NCBI GenBank assembly: GCA_033439265.1
Contig: JAVTVX010000013.1
Span: 832,501-896,500, forward strand
DNA length: 64,000 nucleotides
From: Dillenia suffruticosa
Taxonomy: Eukaryota; Streptophyta; Magnoliopsida; Dilleniales; Dilleniaceae
Direction: 5' to 3'
Part shown: one piece after another, positions 1 to 13,448 of the stretch
How the letters are laid out: every line of letters starts with the position of its first letter
Numbering within the stretch: position 1 is the first letter of the stretch
Notes under the pieces: model-generated
Seen by the model: the letters and a program-made list of their open reading frames with translations, nothing else
Told to the model about the DNA's origin: nothing
Databases searched by the model: none
Translations under genes and position numbers: made by a program

Positions 1-2336
1 AAATCATGTACCGGACAATACTATATATCACATGTTAAAATTCATTATTTGTTCAGATTAGCTATATAAGAGAAATTGTAAAGTTATTTTTTATTAAAAA
101 TAAAAGAAAAGAAAATAATTTTTTATATGTTTTGGGAGTGATAAAATGGTAAAATTAGATGGCCGTACTTTGTGCTTATGCCATGTGCTCTTCGGTTTGT
201 TTAACTTAACTTTATAGTATTTTAACCTCAATCCTTTCAAATATACTGAAAACATTTTTTTTAATCAAAAGCATATTCATCATTTTGTTATATTAGATAT
301 ATATAAGAAAAGTTAATTTTTATTAAAAAAATAAATGATTTTTCTATTTATTCAGGGGGGTGTTATTAAATTGTAATATTAAATGGTTACTGTGAGGTAT
401 TATGTTCATGTGATTTATGTATTCGAATTTTGAATAGAAAAAGAATTGTTTGTAAATTTTGCCAGGAACTTTAAAAGTTATTACATCAAAATAAAATTTT
501 TTGTAATGAATACTATTATGTTAGATTAGTTCATATTATCTGATTAATCTGGCAAGAGGTTGAGAGGGGTTGGGGGGGGGTTGAATTTCCCTAATTCAAT
601 TCAACCCCACATCCCTCACATAATTGCTCTAATCTATATGAGCTCAATCGAAGCCCCTGCCCCTGTTCCAGCAGGAGCTCTTCAGCAGAGCGTGGCTTTT
701 TCGTCCTCTCACTGTACAAATAATTGGGAATTCTGCTTTCGAGAGAGCAGCAGCAGCAGCTGCTGGAGTCTAAATAGCCGGGCAAAACGAAGAACCCAAA
801 AGCAACCACAGAACCAGCCAAACCCTGTTGGAAATTTGAAGTAACAGAGCAAAAAATATTGATATTGCAGCGGATGAATTGCTAAGTAATCAGATACCTA
901 TTTTTTCATAAAAGAGAATGCCCCTTATATAGGCTTATAATTAAACTAAAATGTTAAAAAATTTCAATTGACATGAAATATTATTAACCCTAAATCACCT
1001 AACTAACATATAACAAAAATAAGGAATAACAACCGGTAAATGATAGCAATCAAGGACTAAGTTCAAAATAACTTTGAATCAACTTTCAACAAATAGGACG
1101 TTGAAAAAATAACAAACCACAAAAAAAGAACAAGATAGGGAAGAATAAGAAAAAGCAAACCAAGGCAGACTAGGCACATGTTTGGAAGTAAAAAAAGATG
1201 TTAAGGGAAAAATTAAAACTTAAAAGAGTAACATTTCAAGAAATAAATGTTACTTCCAGGATATTTCTCATTTTCTTTTTTTTTTTTAAAACAAAAATAG
1301 TATTTAGTATACAAAACAAAAGGTTTGAAAAAAAATGTTAGATTGCAGAACCATTTTAGCTCATATTTTCTCTCAAAATACATTGATTAAGTTTTCTCTC
1401 TTAAAAAATAAATTTTAGTTTTTCTCCTGTCGAAATTAAGCATACATTAATTTTCTCTTTTTAATAATTTATTTAAGTTTTATTTTTTTGAAAAAATCAA
1501 AATGATTTTTCCTCTCTTTAAAAATAAACGTATTAATTTTCTCTCACTAAGGAAATAATTTAGTTCACATTCTTGAATCATAGAACCATAATGAAATATA
1601 TGATCATTTCTGCTAACACATTAAATTTAAGTTTTCTTTTATTAAAAAATAAAAATAAAATTTTCTCTCTCTAAAACTAAATATATTAATTTTTTCTCTA
1701 AAAAAAATTTATTCATATTTTTCTATCCCCAAATACATTTATTTTTAAGTTTTTTTCTCTTTAAAACTAAACACATTAATTTTTTCCAAAAATGTAATTT
1801 AATTCACATTTGTTTCTAAATATTTTGATTTTAAGTTTTCTCATTCTAAAATTAAGCATTATAATTTTCTCTCACTAAAAAATTAAAATTTTAAATTTTT
1901 TTCTATAAATGTAATTAATATATATATATATTTTTATTTTTTTTCTAAAAAGTAAGCTTAGTTATATTTTCTCAACCTCAAATCTAAGCAAGGGCTCTAG
2001 CGTGACAGTTGTTGAGAAGAAGAGCATGAAATAAGGAGTTGAACATAGTAATTGAATTATAAGAGAATATAATTTTTCTATAATTTATATAATTATCTTA
2101 CATTAACTTTTGTATTTTGTGCTTGTGTTGCTGCTAAAATGCTCCATGCAAGTAAAACAAATAGTTTCAAAGGAAAAGTTTTTTTTATTTATTCATTTAA
2201 AAAAATAATCTCAAAGTTATAACTATTATGTAATAAATGAAACATTAGAGTCATATCCATCATATATCTATAAATCAATTGATGTAACATTCAAACACAT
2301 GAGAAAAATTGTAGAAACCATATGAGAATAGTAGTG
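1..2336. other. Gene-free AT-rich stretch
   Basis: I see no supportable gene. The sequence is AT-rich with long A and T runs. From about 1360 to 1970 it carries a loose, irregular series of segments built on TTTTCTCTCT and TTAAGTTTT words, which looks like decayed low-complexity repeat. A GC-richer patch at 560-840 is open in both directions, but neither translation resembles a known family. Confidence 0.6.
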
Positions 2337-2345
2337 CTAATAGTT

Positions 2346-2537
2346 ATTTAATTTTAGTGCTGACTCGGTGCACAAAGTGCTTTCGGATTTAGTACGGGAT
2401 AGGGGGAGGATAAGCATATACGTACGCATCTGACCTAATTTTTTTTGCAAAGAAACTTTTTTCATGTTTCGAATTCGTGACCTCAAGGTCGTTAAGGGAC
2501 ATGTTTCATATCCACCGTTACGCTAAGATTCATTTTC
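2346..2537 (-). mobile_element. Au-type SINE
   Basis: Read on the minus strand, this has the layout of a plant Au SINE, a short non-autonomous retroelement with a tRNA-derived RNA polymerase III promoter. A box-A-like TTAGCGTAACGG lies near 2520. A box-B-like region (GGTCACGAATTCGAAAC) lies near 2480. A GCGTACG core follows near 2425, and the TTTGTGCACCGAG end near 2370. An A/T-rich tail follows. The element is flanked by a 9-bp direct repeat, CTAATAGTT (2337-2345 and 2538-2546), as expected for a target-site duplication. The body differs at many positions from the usual Au sequence, so it is an old copy. Confidence 0.8.
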
Positions 2538-2546
2538 CTAATAGTT

Positions 2547-5500
2547 TAGAGATATTATTTTGAAAAGAAAATATTTGGTTAGAGTTCAGATGGAAAACTC
2601 AAGTTGGACTAAATAATAATAGTAGATAACATTTTCTCATTTTCACCAAGAACAAATTGTAAGAAATTAAAAAAGAAAAATAGAAAGCAACAACATATTT
2701 TATTTAATTAATCATGGAAGTGGTCATAAGTTCTTTAAGAAGCATGGTGGATTTTAAACCCCGTGATAAAGGATTATTACGTCCTAAAAATAAATAAATT
2801 TCAATTTAAAAATTTAGAGAAAAATAAAAAAAATTTAAAAAATAAATGATTTAATTAAAAATAAGATGCTCTACAGAAAGAGACATCTTAGAAAATTTAA
2901 AAGCAAAATACTTTCTAATAAAAATAATTCTGAGAAATAATAATTCTCTGATTAATGACTTTTTTTAGTGAATGATTAACCATGTCATCAATCAGCCGAC
3001 TCTTCTCAATGGGCATCTCCCGTGTCGCTCCCTCTGAGACATCTCCCGTCTCACCCTATCAACCATGCCATGCCAGATGAAAACACAGAATATGTCTCTC
3101 GTCCCGATTACCAAATCCTATGATTGCCTCTTCAGTGTTTGGTTTATTACGGGGAAACATTTGAAGTTGTTGACCAGGGGAGTGTTTTTCATTAACCACA
3201 AGCAGAATGCTCGGAAGTCGCAATACACCTCAAGCACAGAGGTTCGCGCCGGTTTTAAAATTGAGAGAGTCAAAATCCATAATTTAATTTAAAGATAAAA
3301 AGAAATTTATATCAGATATAAAGAAATATAATCAAATAAAATCGAATCGAAAAAAAAGAAATAAAAGTAAGTAGGACCCACAAAGATCTACCATTTTAAC
3401 AACCCAATCCACGAACTTATTAAACCAAAGACCGTGTTGTCACAATTGAGATGCATTCAATATTATTGAAGGAACACAAGACAATGTGACATAGCGGTTG
3501 ATGGTTCAAATCTGAGGTCAAAGGTCAGAGGTTCGGAAAGCTGGTTTTTTAAAAATCATTGGTGGGCTGGGCAAAGAAACGGCCGAAGCCCAGATTTGGG
3601 CTACATGAGATAAAAATTAACTTCTCACATTATATATATATATATTTCAAATAATACCATACTGCCCTAATCTGTGACCACAATTTGCTTCTATTCAAAT
3701 TTATTTCATTTTACTTATTACATTTTCTTTACTAAATAAAAAAAATTTGATAAAAACATTATAAATAAAAATTAAGTTTTTTTTTTTGGTAAAATTTGTT
3801 ATTATATTAATTATATTAAAATTTTTTATTCAATTTAAACCAATACTAACCTTAACTTTTCCAAATAAATGATATATCCATATTTTAAGTATGATTATTA
3901 CAATGTATATAATTTTGTAAATTCTATTCATATTTCTATGATTATCAGAGCATGACCAATGAGACTTGATTTCAAAATAACATCAGACATCAAATTAATC
4001 AGGAAAAAAAAAAAATCTAACCCACGTACCGGCAGCAACACGAGGGTTAATCTCTAGTAGTAACTAAATTATAACGCAGATGCCATATCTTAGACTTGTT
4101 CTTTTCACCAACAGCTAATGCAAAATGTTCCCCATTTGAAAACTTCAAGTGGGAACATTTTGTTTTTGATCATATGAACATCAGCCATTGTTTCTCCTGA
4201 TTTTTTGTCTTTAATAAGACATGTTCCAACATTGTTTGTCCTGTTTTTCTTCGGTGGTCCTGGGCTTTTTGCCCCCTTCAACGACAAACCCCACCCAAAA
4301 TAAAAAAAAAAAAAAAGAAAAGAAAAGAAAAATGAAATTTCACTACAATCAGTAAAACAATAAACTTATCACAATCTGAATGTCTTAGCATCTCAGTCAA
4401 CAACCAACTCAGCTGTTTTGTGGACAACACTTCGATATGTGGAAGGCCCATCACCGTAGTCCATATTTTTTGAGTCAGTCTTTTCCGAGTTAGGGTAGGC
4501 TAAAACAATGTTTGAGAGAATTAAGATGGCCGAAACATGGTTTAACGGAAAATTATTCGCGCACGCGCGCGAGCGTGTGAAGCCAAGTGTTTAGGAAATT
4601 GAAAAATCCAGGCCCAACTAAGCCCGCTCGGCCCACAAAATGCATGAAACCTAGACAGCAATAACAAGTTTAGCAAATATATTACTTATGCTCTCAACCT
4701 CTTTTGGTCCGGTAACATGACACTAGACTTTTTTAATTAAAATATTAAATTCGAGTTTTAAAAATAAAAAAATAAACGGTGGGAGAACTAAGACCTAAAT
4801 TGGACCCTACAATATTCGAATCGGATTAATAGTTACCAAATACCAGTTGGACGAACCAAAAAAAAATTACTAGTTATGTAGCAAAATTTTCTGTATTATA
4901 TCCAAATCACTATATAAATATATCTAACGTGATATACAAATAAATAAAAATAATAAATAATTTTTAAAATTAAAATATGTTTAGATATTAGATCAGTTAG
5001 AAAAATTTACCCATAACGTAAATGTCCCATTCACTCCTATAATAACAAAGGAAAAAGGGCTAAAAAAAAGAGAGAATTGACTAGAGTTGGCTTTGTTGGT
5101 CATGAAGCATGACTCTTAGTCAAAATTATTGACCTTTAATTTCCCCTTAATCAAACTTGGGATTTCGACATCGAGGTTCTGTATGCTCCTTTCCTTATTA
5201 CAAAGTCAATGTTTAGATAGCAAAATTGGATTGCTAGAGATAATGTGGTAGATTTGAACCCACAAGTTTTATTTTATTTTTTGTCAAAATGGAATTGATT
5301 GTTGCAAGTTATCACAAGCCTAATTTCGACAACAAATTTTGTCGGCAATATAGAGGCTTCACTCGATTGAAACATAAGGGTCAACATTCAACTGTTCAAA
5401 ATTAGACAAAAGTTGAAAGTAACACAAAGTAGGGTTCAAGAATTTCTCCACACTAATTTGTGCATTTTTTGCTGGCCAAAACTGCTTTTTTCTCAAAAAT

Positions 5501-6986
5501 TTGAATTCTAAGGTTGGTATTTAAGAATTTATGAAAATTACTCACATGACCCAAAAAAAGGAAACATGCGGGTTTAGAGTTACAAAATAGAGATAATTCG
5601 TATCTCAGAGACAGATTTCTATCTTCATCTTTTTTTTATTTGATTCTGTTTGAATATTTCTTGTATAAATAAATAGAGATAACACATGATCATTTAGTTA
5701 TTAAATAAATTAAAATCATTAAAATTTAAACGTGTTTTAAAATTAATTTTATATTATCGGATACTTTTTAATACGTTTTTGTTGGACTCTTGTACACCCC
5801 ATAAATCATATATCTTTTTCGATGTAGCCATACTAAAATTCGTACGTGGTATTCTTTCATAAACTTTGGGATTGGTTAATGAGGACATTAGGAAGGAGGG
5901 TTCACATGGGGTGGGATGCCAGTGGTCAAAGCCGAAAAAGAGAAAAGGCGATCTTCTCAATGAATGTGGTTAACAGCAGAAACGGAAACCCTAGAAAAAT
6001 GCATGGCCAACAAGATTAATATTTGCTATATTTAGTGGTAACCCAACAAAGGTGGTTCATTGGGCCCCACATCATGGTTTTTGGATGCTGTTGATTGATT
6101 GCGAGCGGGAATTATTAAGGCCCATGTTGCATGCACCCCCCCCCCCCCACGCCTTCCCCATTTTTTGTGGACCCATCCCAATTAAAACAAAAGTTGGGGG
6201 CTTTTTCATAAATTTATCAAAATCCCCATCTTCCCAATCCTACAGCCCTCACATGAAAAAGTATATTTGCGATATTTTTAAAATTTTTGTAATAATTTTA
6301 AGATTTTTAAACATATTTGTTGAAATGTCAGTAAAAATATACAATTTTCTTTCATCAAAATTTTGCATTGGAGAAATGCCCAGATCCCTTGCTTAGCCCA
6401 CATCGCCGATAATCAAAATCAAAATTCCAATAACCAACATTGTTCCACATAGCCAGCGGCCGTAGAGACATAGCACACATTACTATGGTACGCCCTAATT
6501 GGGTCATTCCTCAAAAGCTCAAAATTTTTTATTGCTTCAAGTAACCCATTAATTGAATGCTTTTTGAAATATAAACAAGTGGTCGAGTTTGAAAAGAAAG
6601 ATGCTTTTGATGTTGCTCTTCATTCATGAGATTCCACGCCAAACACTTTCACTAAAATTGGGTTGAGAAAACTAGGATGTCCGTACAAGACGCAGTTGGG
6701 TCTTGGATGTGGACTTTCTCATGGGTTCTCCTTTCCTTGAAGAAAAGCAAAGGCCTAAAGATGAGACCCCTTCTCATGTGAATCAGTAAACCCCCCCCCC
6801 CTCTCTTCTTTTAAGTCACAAGTCGTTTAGCATAACAAAATTTGCCTTTTTTAGTAAAAAAGCTACCCCTCAATATGGAAACTCAGCTCCATCTTAGCTT
6901 TTTTTGAAATGAAAGCTCTCTTTCGTACCTCTCCAGACCCAAAGATACCTCCAAAGCTGCAAGGAAGCTTTCTCCAATATGAGAGA

Positions 6987-7044
<58 letters not shown>

Positions 7045-8964
7045 CAAGTAATTAAAGGGTTGGTCTTGGAAAATTGAAAGCAATCCAGTTAAAGCCTGTT
7101 AAATAACTTGTATTATGCTTCGAAGATTATCACAATCAAGGGAATCAATTACTTGCAACTTTGGTAAAGCCAGTCGATTTTTAAAGTCAACCATGATTAC
7201 AAACTCAAAAATTCCATTTCTTTTCAATTTGTTCTTCTTACACACAATGGTTGGTATTATAAGAATAAATTCATGAATTTCTTTCCAAGGTTAATGCATG
7301 CTTTAAAAAATTGTAGAGGCAATGAATGAATATTTATAATTGATTTGCCAATAAATTATAACTTAACTGATATATTTTCTTTTTCCGTAGAGATCTCGAA
7401 TTCAAATTTCTTCAATGTATAAAAAAAAATATTTACAATCGATTCTCTTCACACATTGAGAAAAAAATAGTTTGGCATTCCCTCAATTATTCTTAATTTA
7501 TATGGTTAAAATTTTTTGTCACATTCAATGAAACATCAAACCCGCAAAATAATAAATAATTACATGCACTCAAAGACATTGAATTTCACATAGGTTTGCC
7601 TCCAATGAAGTTCAATTTTTTCTTTTCTTCTTTTTTTTTTTTAAACTAATTTCAGAGATAATTCAATGGTTTGACTAATTGAAGTTTACTTTGATATTCT
7701 ATGTTGCAAGAGAAGAAGGCTCACATGAAGCATGCTCTAGAGTGAGTCCATATAGGCTTCAACATTTTTTGCTAAATTCATACCACTGACTTTTCCTGTG
7801 TGTTTCGAATGTCCCTATTGTCGGTCTTAGGGCACATTTTATATATACAATGATTATCTAATTTAATTGATCTTGAACGAGATTGGTTACCTAATTGTGG
7901 CATTGACAAAGGTGAGGTAAACACAATCGGGGGGAAGGGGGAAGAGAGAAAACAAATTTGAAAACAATGGAGGTTTACATTAAATACCATAAAGAAGACA
8001 TAGAAAAAGAAACAATTCTTAAATAATAATAATAAAAAAAAAGAGGTTAGGAGACAAATCTAAAAAAAAAAAAAAAAAAGAACATTACATATTTATGGTA
8101 AACGTGCAACTCCCAGTACTAGAACTATCAACCAAAATACATATGACCTAATTTATTTTTTACATATATAGACTACCTAATCGCTTAGCATGCTAGATTC
8201 ACCATAAACACCCTATAAAAATTCTTAGTTCCTTAACTAGAATGGTCACAGTGTGATGTATGAGAAGGTCACAACTGCAAGAAATTCAAAATTTATCAAA
8301 GCTTGAATGCATACTACATGAGTTTCAATGGTGTGTTTAGCATCGGATGACACTAATCAATCAAGATTAAAGTTCGATCCCCATCAAGTAAATCACCATG
8401 ACCCACTTAATCAAAAGATTAGAATTTTAATTCGGGGGTATTTATTAGAGTTTTTGCAATCCTAAATGATCAAATTACCAAAAATGGGAGGAGTTGGTAG
8501 GGCAAACCCTTAAGATAAGAAGACTAAAACCATACAATAATTAACTAGTTTTCTTTTGGTGCGGATCTGTTCCGATGTACCTAATCCACATAAGTATTTA
8601 ATTATTTATAATAGTCTTTTGCAGGGTTGGAAGTGGGGTAGAGGGAAAAAAATAATGAAAAAAAAAAAAATTCAAATGCAGCCCCTAGACAAACCAGAGG
8701 GTTTTTTTGATCTTGTGTTTGTTTTTTTCCCCTCTTAACATATAATAATTCAAACATAAAAAACTACTATGAAAATGACAGTTGGAAATAAACAAATAAA
8801 ATTTTATTTGCAAATATATCTTATTACATATGTTCAATTCTTTAATAAAAAATATTTTTGGTCAATACATAATCTAATACACATAAACATACACAAGTTA
8901 TACCAAAGTTTGTATAATTAACATTTTAATTATATAATTGCGGTCAATGCATTTGGATGGTTTG

Positions 8965-9013
<49 letters not shown>

Positions 9014-10185
9014 TTTAATATTTGACCACCGGTATTTAGAAACTTGACTAATTTGATTTGAGCATTTGTGGGGTTCAATTTTAGACTGAATTTCCTAGTG
9101 TCTATTTTTTTTATTTTCAAAAATCAAACTCAAAATTTTAATTAAGAAAATTTAATACTCTTTTACTAAATCCACGTATTGTCGCTGGATGGTAAGAATT
9201 ATAATATATGTTCTCTGCTCCCGAGCATGCAGTTTTTGAACCTCCAAAATTTGCAGAGCTGTATAGGTGTCCTATTCCAATCATCGAAACTTTTGGTTCA
9301 AAATTAAATGAAGGACAGATGAGATAGACTGGGAGAGTGCTGATACAGAAATGAGCTTGTGGTGGGTCAATCTATATAACTCGAATTCAGTATTGTTGAT
9401 TGTGATTTATACATGAATTTTCAGAGAGAAACGAAATAAGTCATCTGCAGAATTGAAGATTTACAAAAAAAAAAAAAAAAAAAGAAAAAAAAATTCAAGG
9501 GAGAGATTGGAAAGAAAAACTTAACATTGTCCACTTAAGGAATACATTGAGTGGATTAACAGTTTTAGATAACTATAAAGTTGAAGGAATTATTTAAAAT
9601 TTTGATTATTATTCTGAAAAATATAAAACCAATGAAATAGATATTATTTATATATGTATTTCAATCATGTAGGATACATTACCTTTTTACCCCGGCCATG
9701 CCCATTGGTTTTCTCCATCATACATTTCCTTTTCTTCTCGTCTTTTGTATTTGGGTCCTAATTGCTTGCTATGCCATTGACTAAACTTTGTTAAGAGAAG
9801 AATATGGCAGCTAATGTTAAAAGGAAGTAAATGGTGAAAGCTATCTATCGTTATATATTATGAATTTACATTTAATTATGTGTATAATAAATCTCAATTA
9901 TTAGGATCCAATGTAACAAATTGTTATATAAAAAAGTAACGTGGGTCTTATGATCGTTAGGTTTTACCGATGAAATAAGCTGAGATTTGTGATCTTAGGC
10001 ATTCAAATTTAACAAATTGTATATCTATGTTTCCCTTTTCAATGGAAACAAATGAAAATAAAATTACCTAAAATTAATTAGTCAAATTTAGAAGATGCTA
10101 AGGTTGTTAGAAATTTAACCTAAAGTTAAGAAACACACCCAGTCGGACCACCGATTTACGATGGCCTTTTTGACCCCTCAAAAAT

Positions 10186-10220
<35 letters not shown>

Positions 10221-12700
10221 CCAAATACTCTCTAACACGAGGAATGAAATTTGTACACGGTCGAATATGTAGTCAATATTTAACGTATTGAACCTTTAAC
10301 TTTTGAGCATCGTTTTCTCTGCAGCCGAGTCCTTATTTTGGGAGTGGTTGGAGAATCTGATAAGAGTAAACGTCGGACGGACGTTGGGGTCCCACCCACA
10401 ACGAATGATCACAGCCGTCGGGTAGTGGGCCCGACAAGCACCTCTATTAGCAGTTTCAAAATGAGGTTTGACACCTGTCATTAGTCAACGGTCTTCACTT
10501 CGGACAGCTGCCAGTAATAATTGTGAAAAATTTGTAAGCGCGGCGGCCACAGTGCTATTGATCAATTATTCTGAAGATACTAGATTGTTTGATGTTTCTA
10601 ACATATTGTGAATTAAAACCATATTAATGTTTAAAATTCTTATATTTTATTTTGAATTAAGGCATGATAATGGAATTTATATTGAAGCTAAACAATTGTT
10701 TTCCATATGACTTAGACAATAAAGCTTCATTATAGCTATATCATTACAACAATAACAAAAAAATTTTTATCCTATTAAATGGGTTCGGTTATATAAATCT
10801 TTTTACGTCATTATAATTATATCATTAACCTAATTAAAATTTGTTGTATTTATATGTTGGTCTTATTTTCTCTAGATTTAGATTTTGTTAGTGTTGTTGA
10901 CCATGGATGCCTTGAAACTTGAAAACAAGTTCTCAGCCTTTTCTCCTGGAATATTTTGGGTTTCAAAGTTCATTTTTATTTTTGCTTCAATTTTGGAAGG
11001 TTAAATAAAAATAAATTAGCTAAATAAATATGGCAAACAATTTACCAGATACAGGTTGTTTGTTATGCTCTGAGTAACATTCCAATTGTTGGTATTATGG
11101 CATTGTGGGCAATGGGGCCATTTCAAGCTTTGATTTTCTTTTATATATATGGCATAAATACCCATCATCCTACTACTCAACTAGCTGGACCAAATATCTC
11201 CACACTGTCGTTATTGGAGAAATCAGATACAAGAAAGGATCAATTTTTAAGTTTGAGAATTGAATTAGGATCAAATTTAGCATTAAATCAAATCCAAGCA
11301 ATAAGCTTCGGGAGTTGAAGTTGCCATTCTACAGCCTGCCTTAAAAAAATTACATATTTTTGCTCTATCACTATAATAATATATTTATGAGAAAAACCTA
11401 TTCATGACATTGTTTGAATTAGGAATTTTCGTTGTTCGATAATCAAATAAAGAAATAAAAAAATATTTCATGTTAAGCCATCACGAATGACTAATATGTC
11501 TTGTTTATCTACATCGTAACTTGCGAGACTTTTATTGTAGTTATGATCTTTTATCTTGACTGCAATGACCCATCATAATAAAAATGAATCCTTTTGAATT
11601 CTGTACGTTTTATCGTGATTACGATTGACCCATCATAGTTACAATGGCAACCTGAAATAAGAAAACTCTAATTTGGGATTCTTTGGACTTCGGGTGATTT
11701 TTTGACCTAATTTGACTTATTTTGATTGGATTTTGTTGCATATTAATTCATTGATTGTGATTCTATTAGAAAGTTCTTTGGGCATGAGGTTGATATGATA
11801 ACTTTGATAAATGTCTCTATTTTATACATATGATCTACCCTTAATTTTCACAAGCTAAACATTTTCTTTCCCGCCATTCATGTCTTGCAAGGCACAGGCG
11901 ATAGACGAGACATGAAGTGCTTATGTGCCTAGAGGCCAAGAGTACGAGGGAATACGTAGCGAGACCTTGTTGTATCTGTTGAATTTTTGACATGATCTAG
12001 TAACTCGCTACTTTGGTTGGATCTATGATACTTTTTGATTAAGAATATACTCCTTCTGTCTTTAACCTTTTATCGAAATTCATACTTGTTTTATGAGGAT
12101 ACGTGGTTTTAGCATGTACTCTATGATTAGTTGGTCTGTTAAAAAAATACTTTTGAGTATATTTGCAAAAATTTAAGATTAGATTAAACATAAATTATAT
12201 GGAGTTTCAATGGATGATCAATGTAAACAATAATTGATACAATAATAATTTTAGTTTATAAAGAAATTATTTTTTTTTATTAAAATCTTTGTCTTTTGGT
12301 TAATAAACACTTTAAATAAAATACAATATTACGAATTTAAGTTAAATTACATCGAGATAAATTGTGATATTTTTTATGGGTGTGTTCGTTTGAAGACCAT
12401 ATAGCCTCATATGCAAAATTTGAAATAAAAATGAGAAAAATATTATTACTTTTAAAAAAAAAAATTAAAAATAGTCATGGTAGTAAAATTTCTTTACAAC
12501 ATTGATCGGACACGAAAAGATATTTATTTGGAAGACAAATATTATCCAAAATCAATTACCAAAAATACCCCCCGGCATTCATGTTAAAGGATCTCCTTTG
12601 AAGTTGGCCAGGGGCTTACACGCATGCATATACGTGTAAACTTGCATGAAAATGTCAACAGTAGAATTTTTCCGTGGACAAGGGCATTCTGGTCATTTTG
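2547..12700. other. Gene-free intergenic region
   Basis: No gene is recognised in about 10 kb. The stretch holds simple repeats such as (GA)n at 6980-7040 and (TTA)n at 8965-9013, and homopolymer runs of C near 6137 and 6790. A GC-richer island at 10370-10530 contains GTGGGCCCGAC and a TTGAC-type word but has no attached coding sequence. A TTTAGCATCGG...AGTTCGATCCCC pair near 8335-8390 resembles tRNA-type promoter boxes but is too degraded to name. Short open frames here have no family resemblance. Confidence 0.55.
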
Positions 12701-12759
12701 ATAAAAACCGGAAGAGGCGCAAGGAAAAGAAAGCCATAGGCGGTCTCATGGACCCTAAA

Positions 12760-13448
12760 CGGTGGTTTTCTTCTCTCTCTCTCTCTCTCCCTCTCTAAAA
12801 AAGCTGTTTTCTTTTTTTTGTCTCTTTTCTCTCAAGTCTACGGGGGTTTTCGCCCTTTGCAAAACCGTTCCTACTCAAACAAGGCAAAGAGCAGTGAGAG
12901 AGTGAGAGAGAGAGAGTTCCGATGGAGAAATTTGAGATGTGAGATAAAGAAAAGAAGGGCTTGTTAGAGAGAGAAAATAAGTAAAATATTAAGAGAGAGA
13001 GAGAGAGAGAGTTGAAGCGTATATCTTATGACCGCTTTATCTCCGATACACATTTGGTTTTAAAGAAAGTCGTCTCGGTTCCTGATAAGAGAGAAACAAG
13101 GGAGAAAAAAAGCTTTTGTCTTTTGTGTCTTTTGCATTCAACTCTCTCTCTCTCTCTCTCTCTCTCTCCCCTTTGTTATCAAAACCCTTCAATCAATCAT
13201 ATTCATAACCGACTCCTCTCTCTCTCCCCTCTTTGTTATCAAAACCCTTCAATCAATCATATTCATAACCGACTTCTCTCTCTCTCTCTCCCTCTCTCCT
13301 TCTCTCTCTCTCTCCATGTTCAAATATGCCGAGGAAGAAATAGACGAGTTGAAATTAAACAAATTTGAAGCTTCAAACATGCAAGAGGTTTTCAAGAGCA
13401 CTTGAAGGAGTTGAGCAAGAAATAAAGCTGGTTACTACTCCTAATTTC
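12760..13448 (+). promoter_or_regulatory. CT/GA-rich promoter and 5' leader of the TGA9-like gene
   Basis: This is the region directly before the TGA9-like start codon. It contains long pyrimidine (CT)n tracts near 12770-12800, 13142-13168 and 13276-13315, and (GA)n tracts near 12895-12920 and 12990-13012. Such tracts are common in plant core promoters and leaders. A 44-bp unit beginning CTTTGTTATC is present twice, at 13171-13214 and 13231-13274, exactly 60 bp apart and identical. The transcription start cannot be placed from sequence alone. Confidence 0.5.
13171..13274. repeat. Perfect 44-bp tandem duplication, 60-bp period
   Basis: Two identical 44-bp segments (CTTTGTTATC...AACCGACT) start at 13171 and 13231, separated by a short CT-rich filler. 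Their identity points to a recent duplication, probably by slippage or unequal exchange between the flanking CT tracts. It lies in the presumed 5' leader of the TGA9-like gene. Confidence 0.9.

Noticed and set aside
560..844. GC-richer patch open on both strands
   Set aside because: No domain, splice or promoter support for either strand; a short open frame of this length is expected by chance.
6883..7083. Open frame with a long SLSLSL run
   Set aside because: It is the translation of a (GA)n microsatellite.
8330..8400. Possible tRNA or SINE promoter boxes
   Set aside because: Boxes are degenerate, no cloverleaf can be drawn, and no second copy was found.
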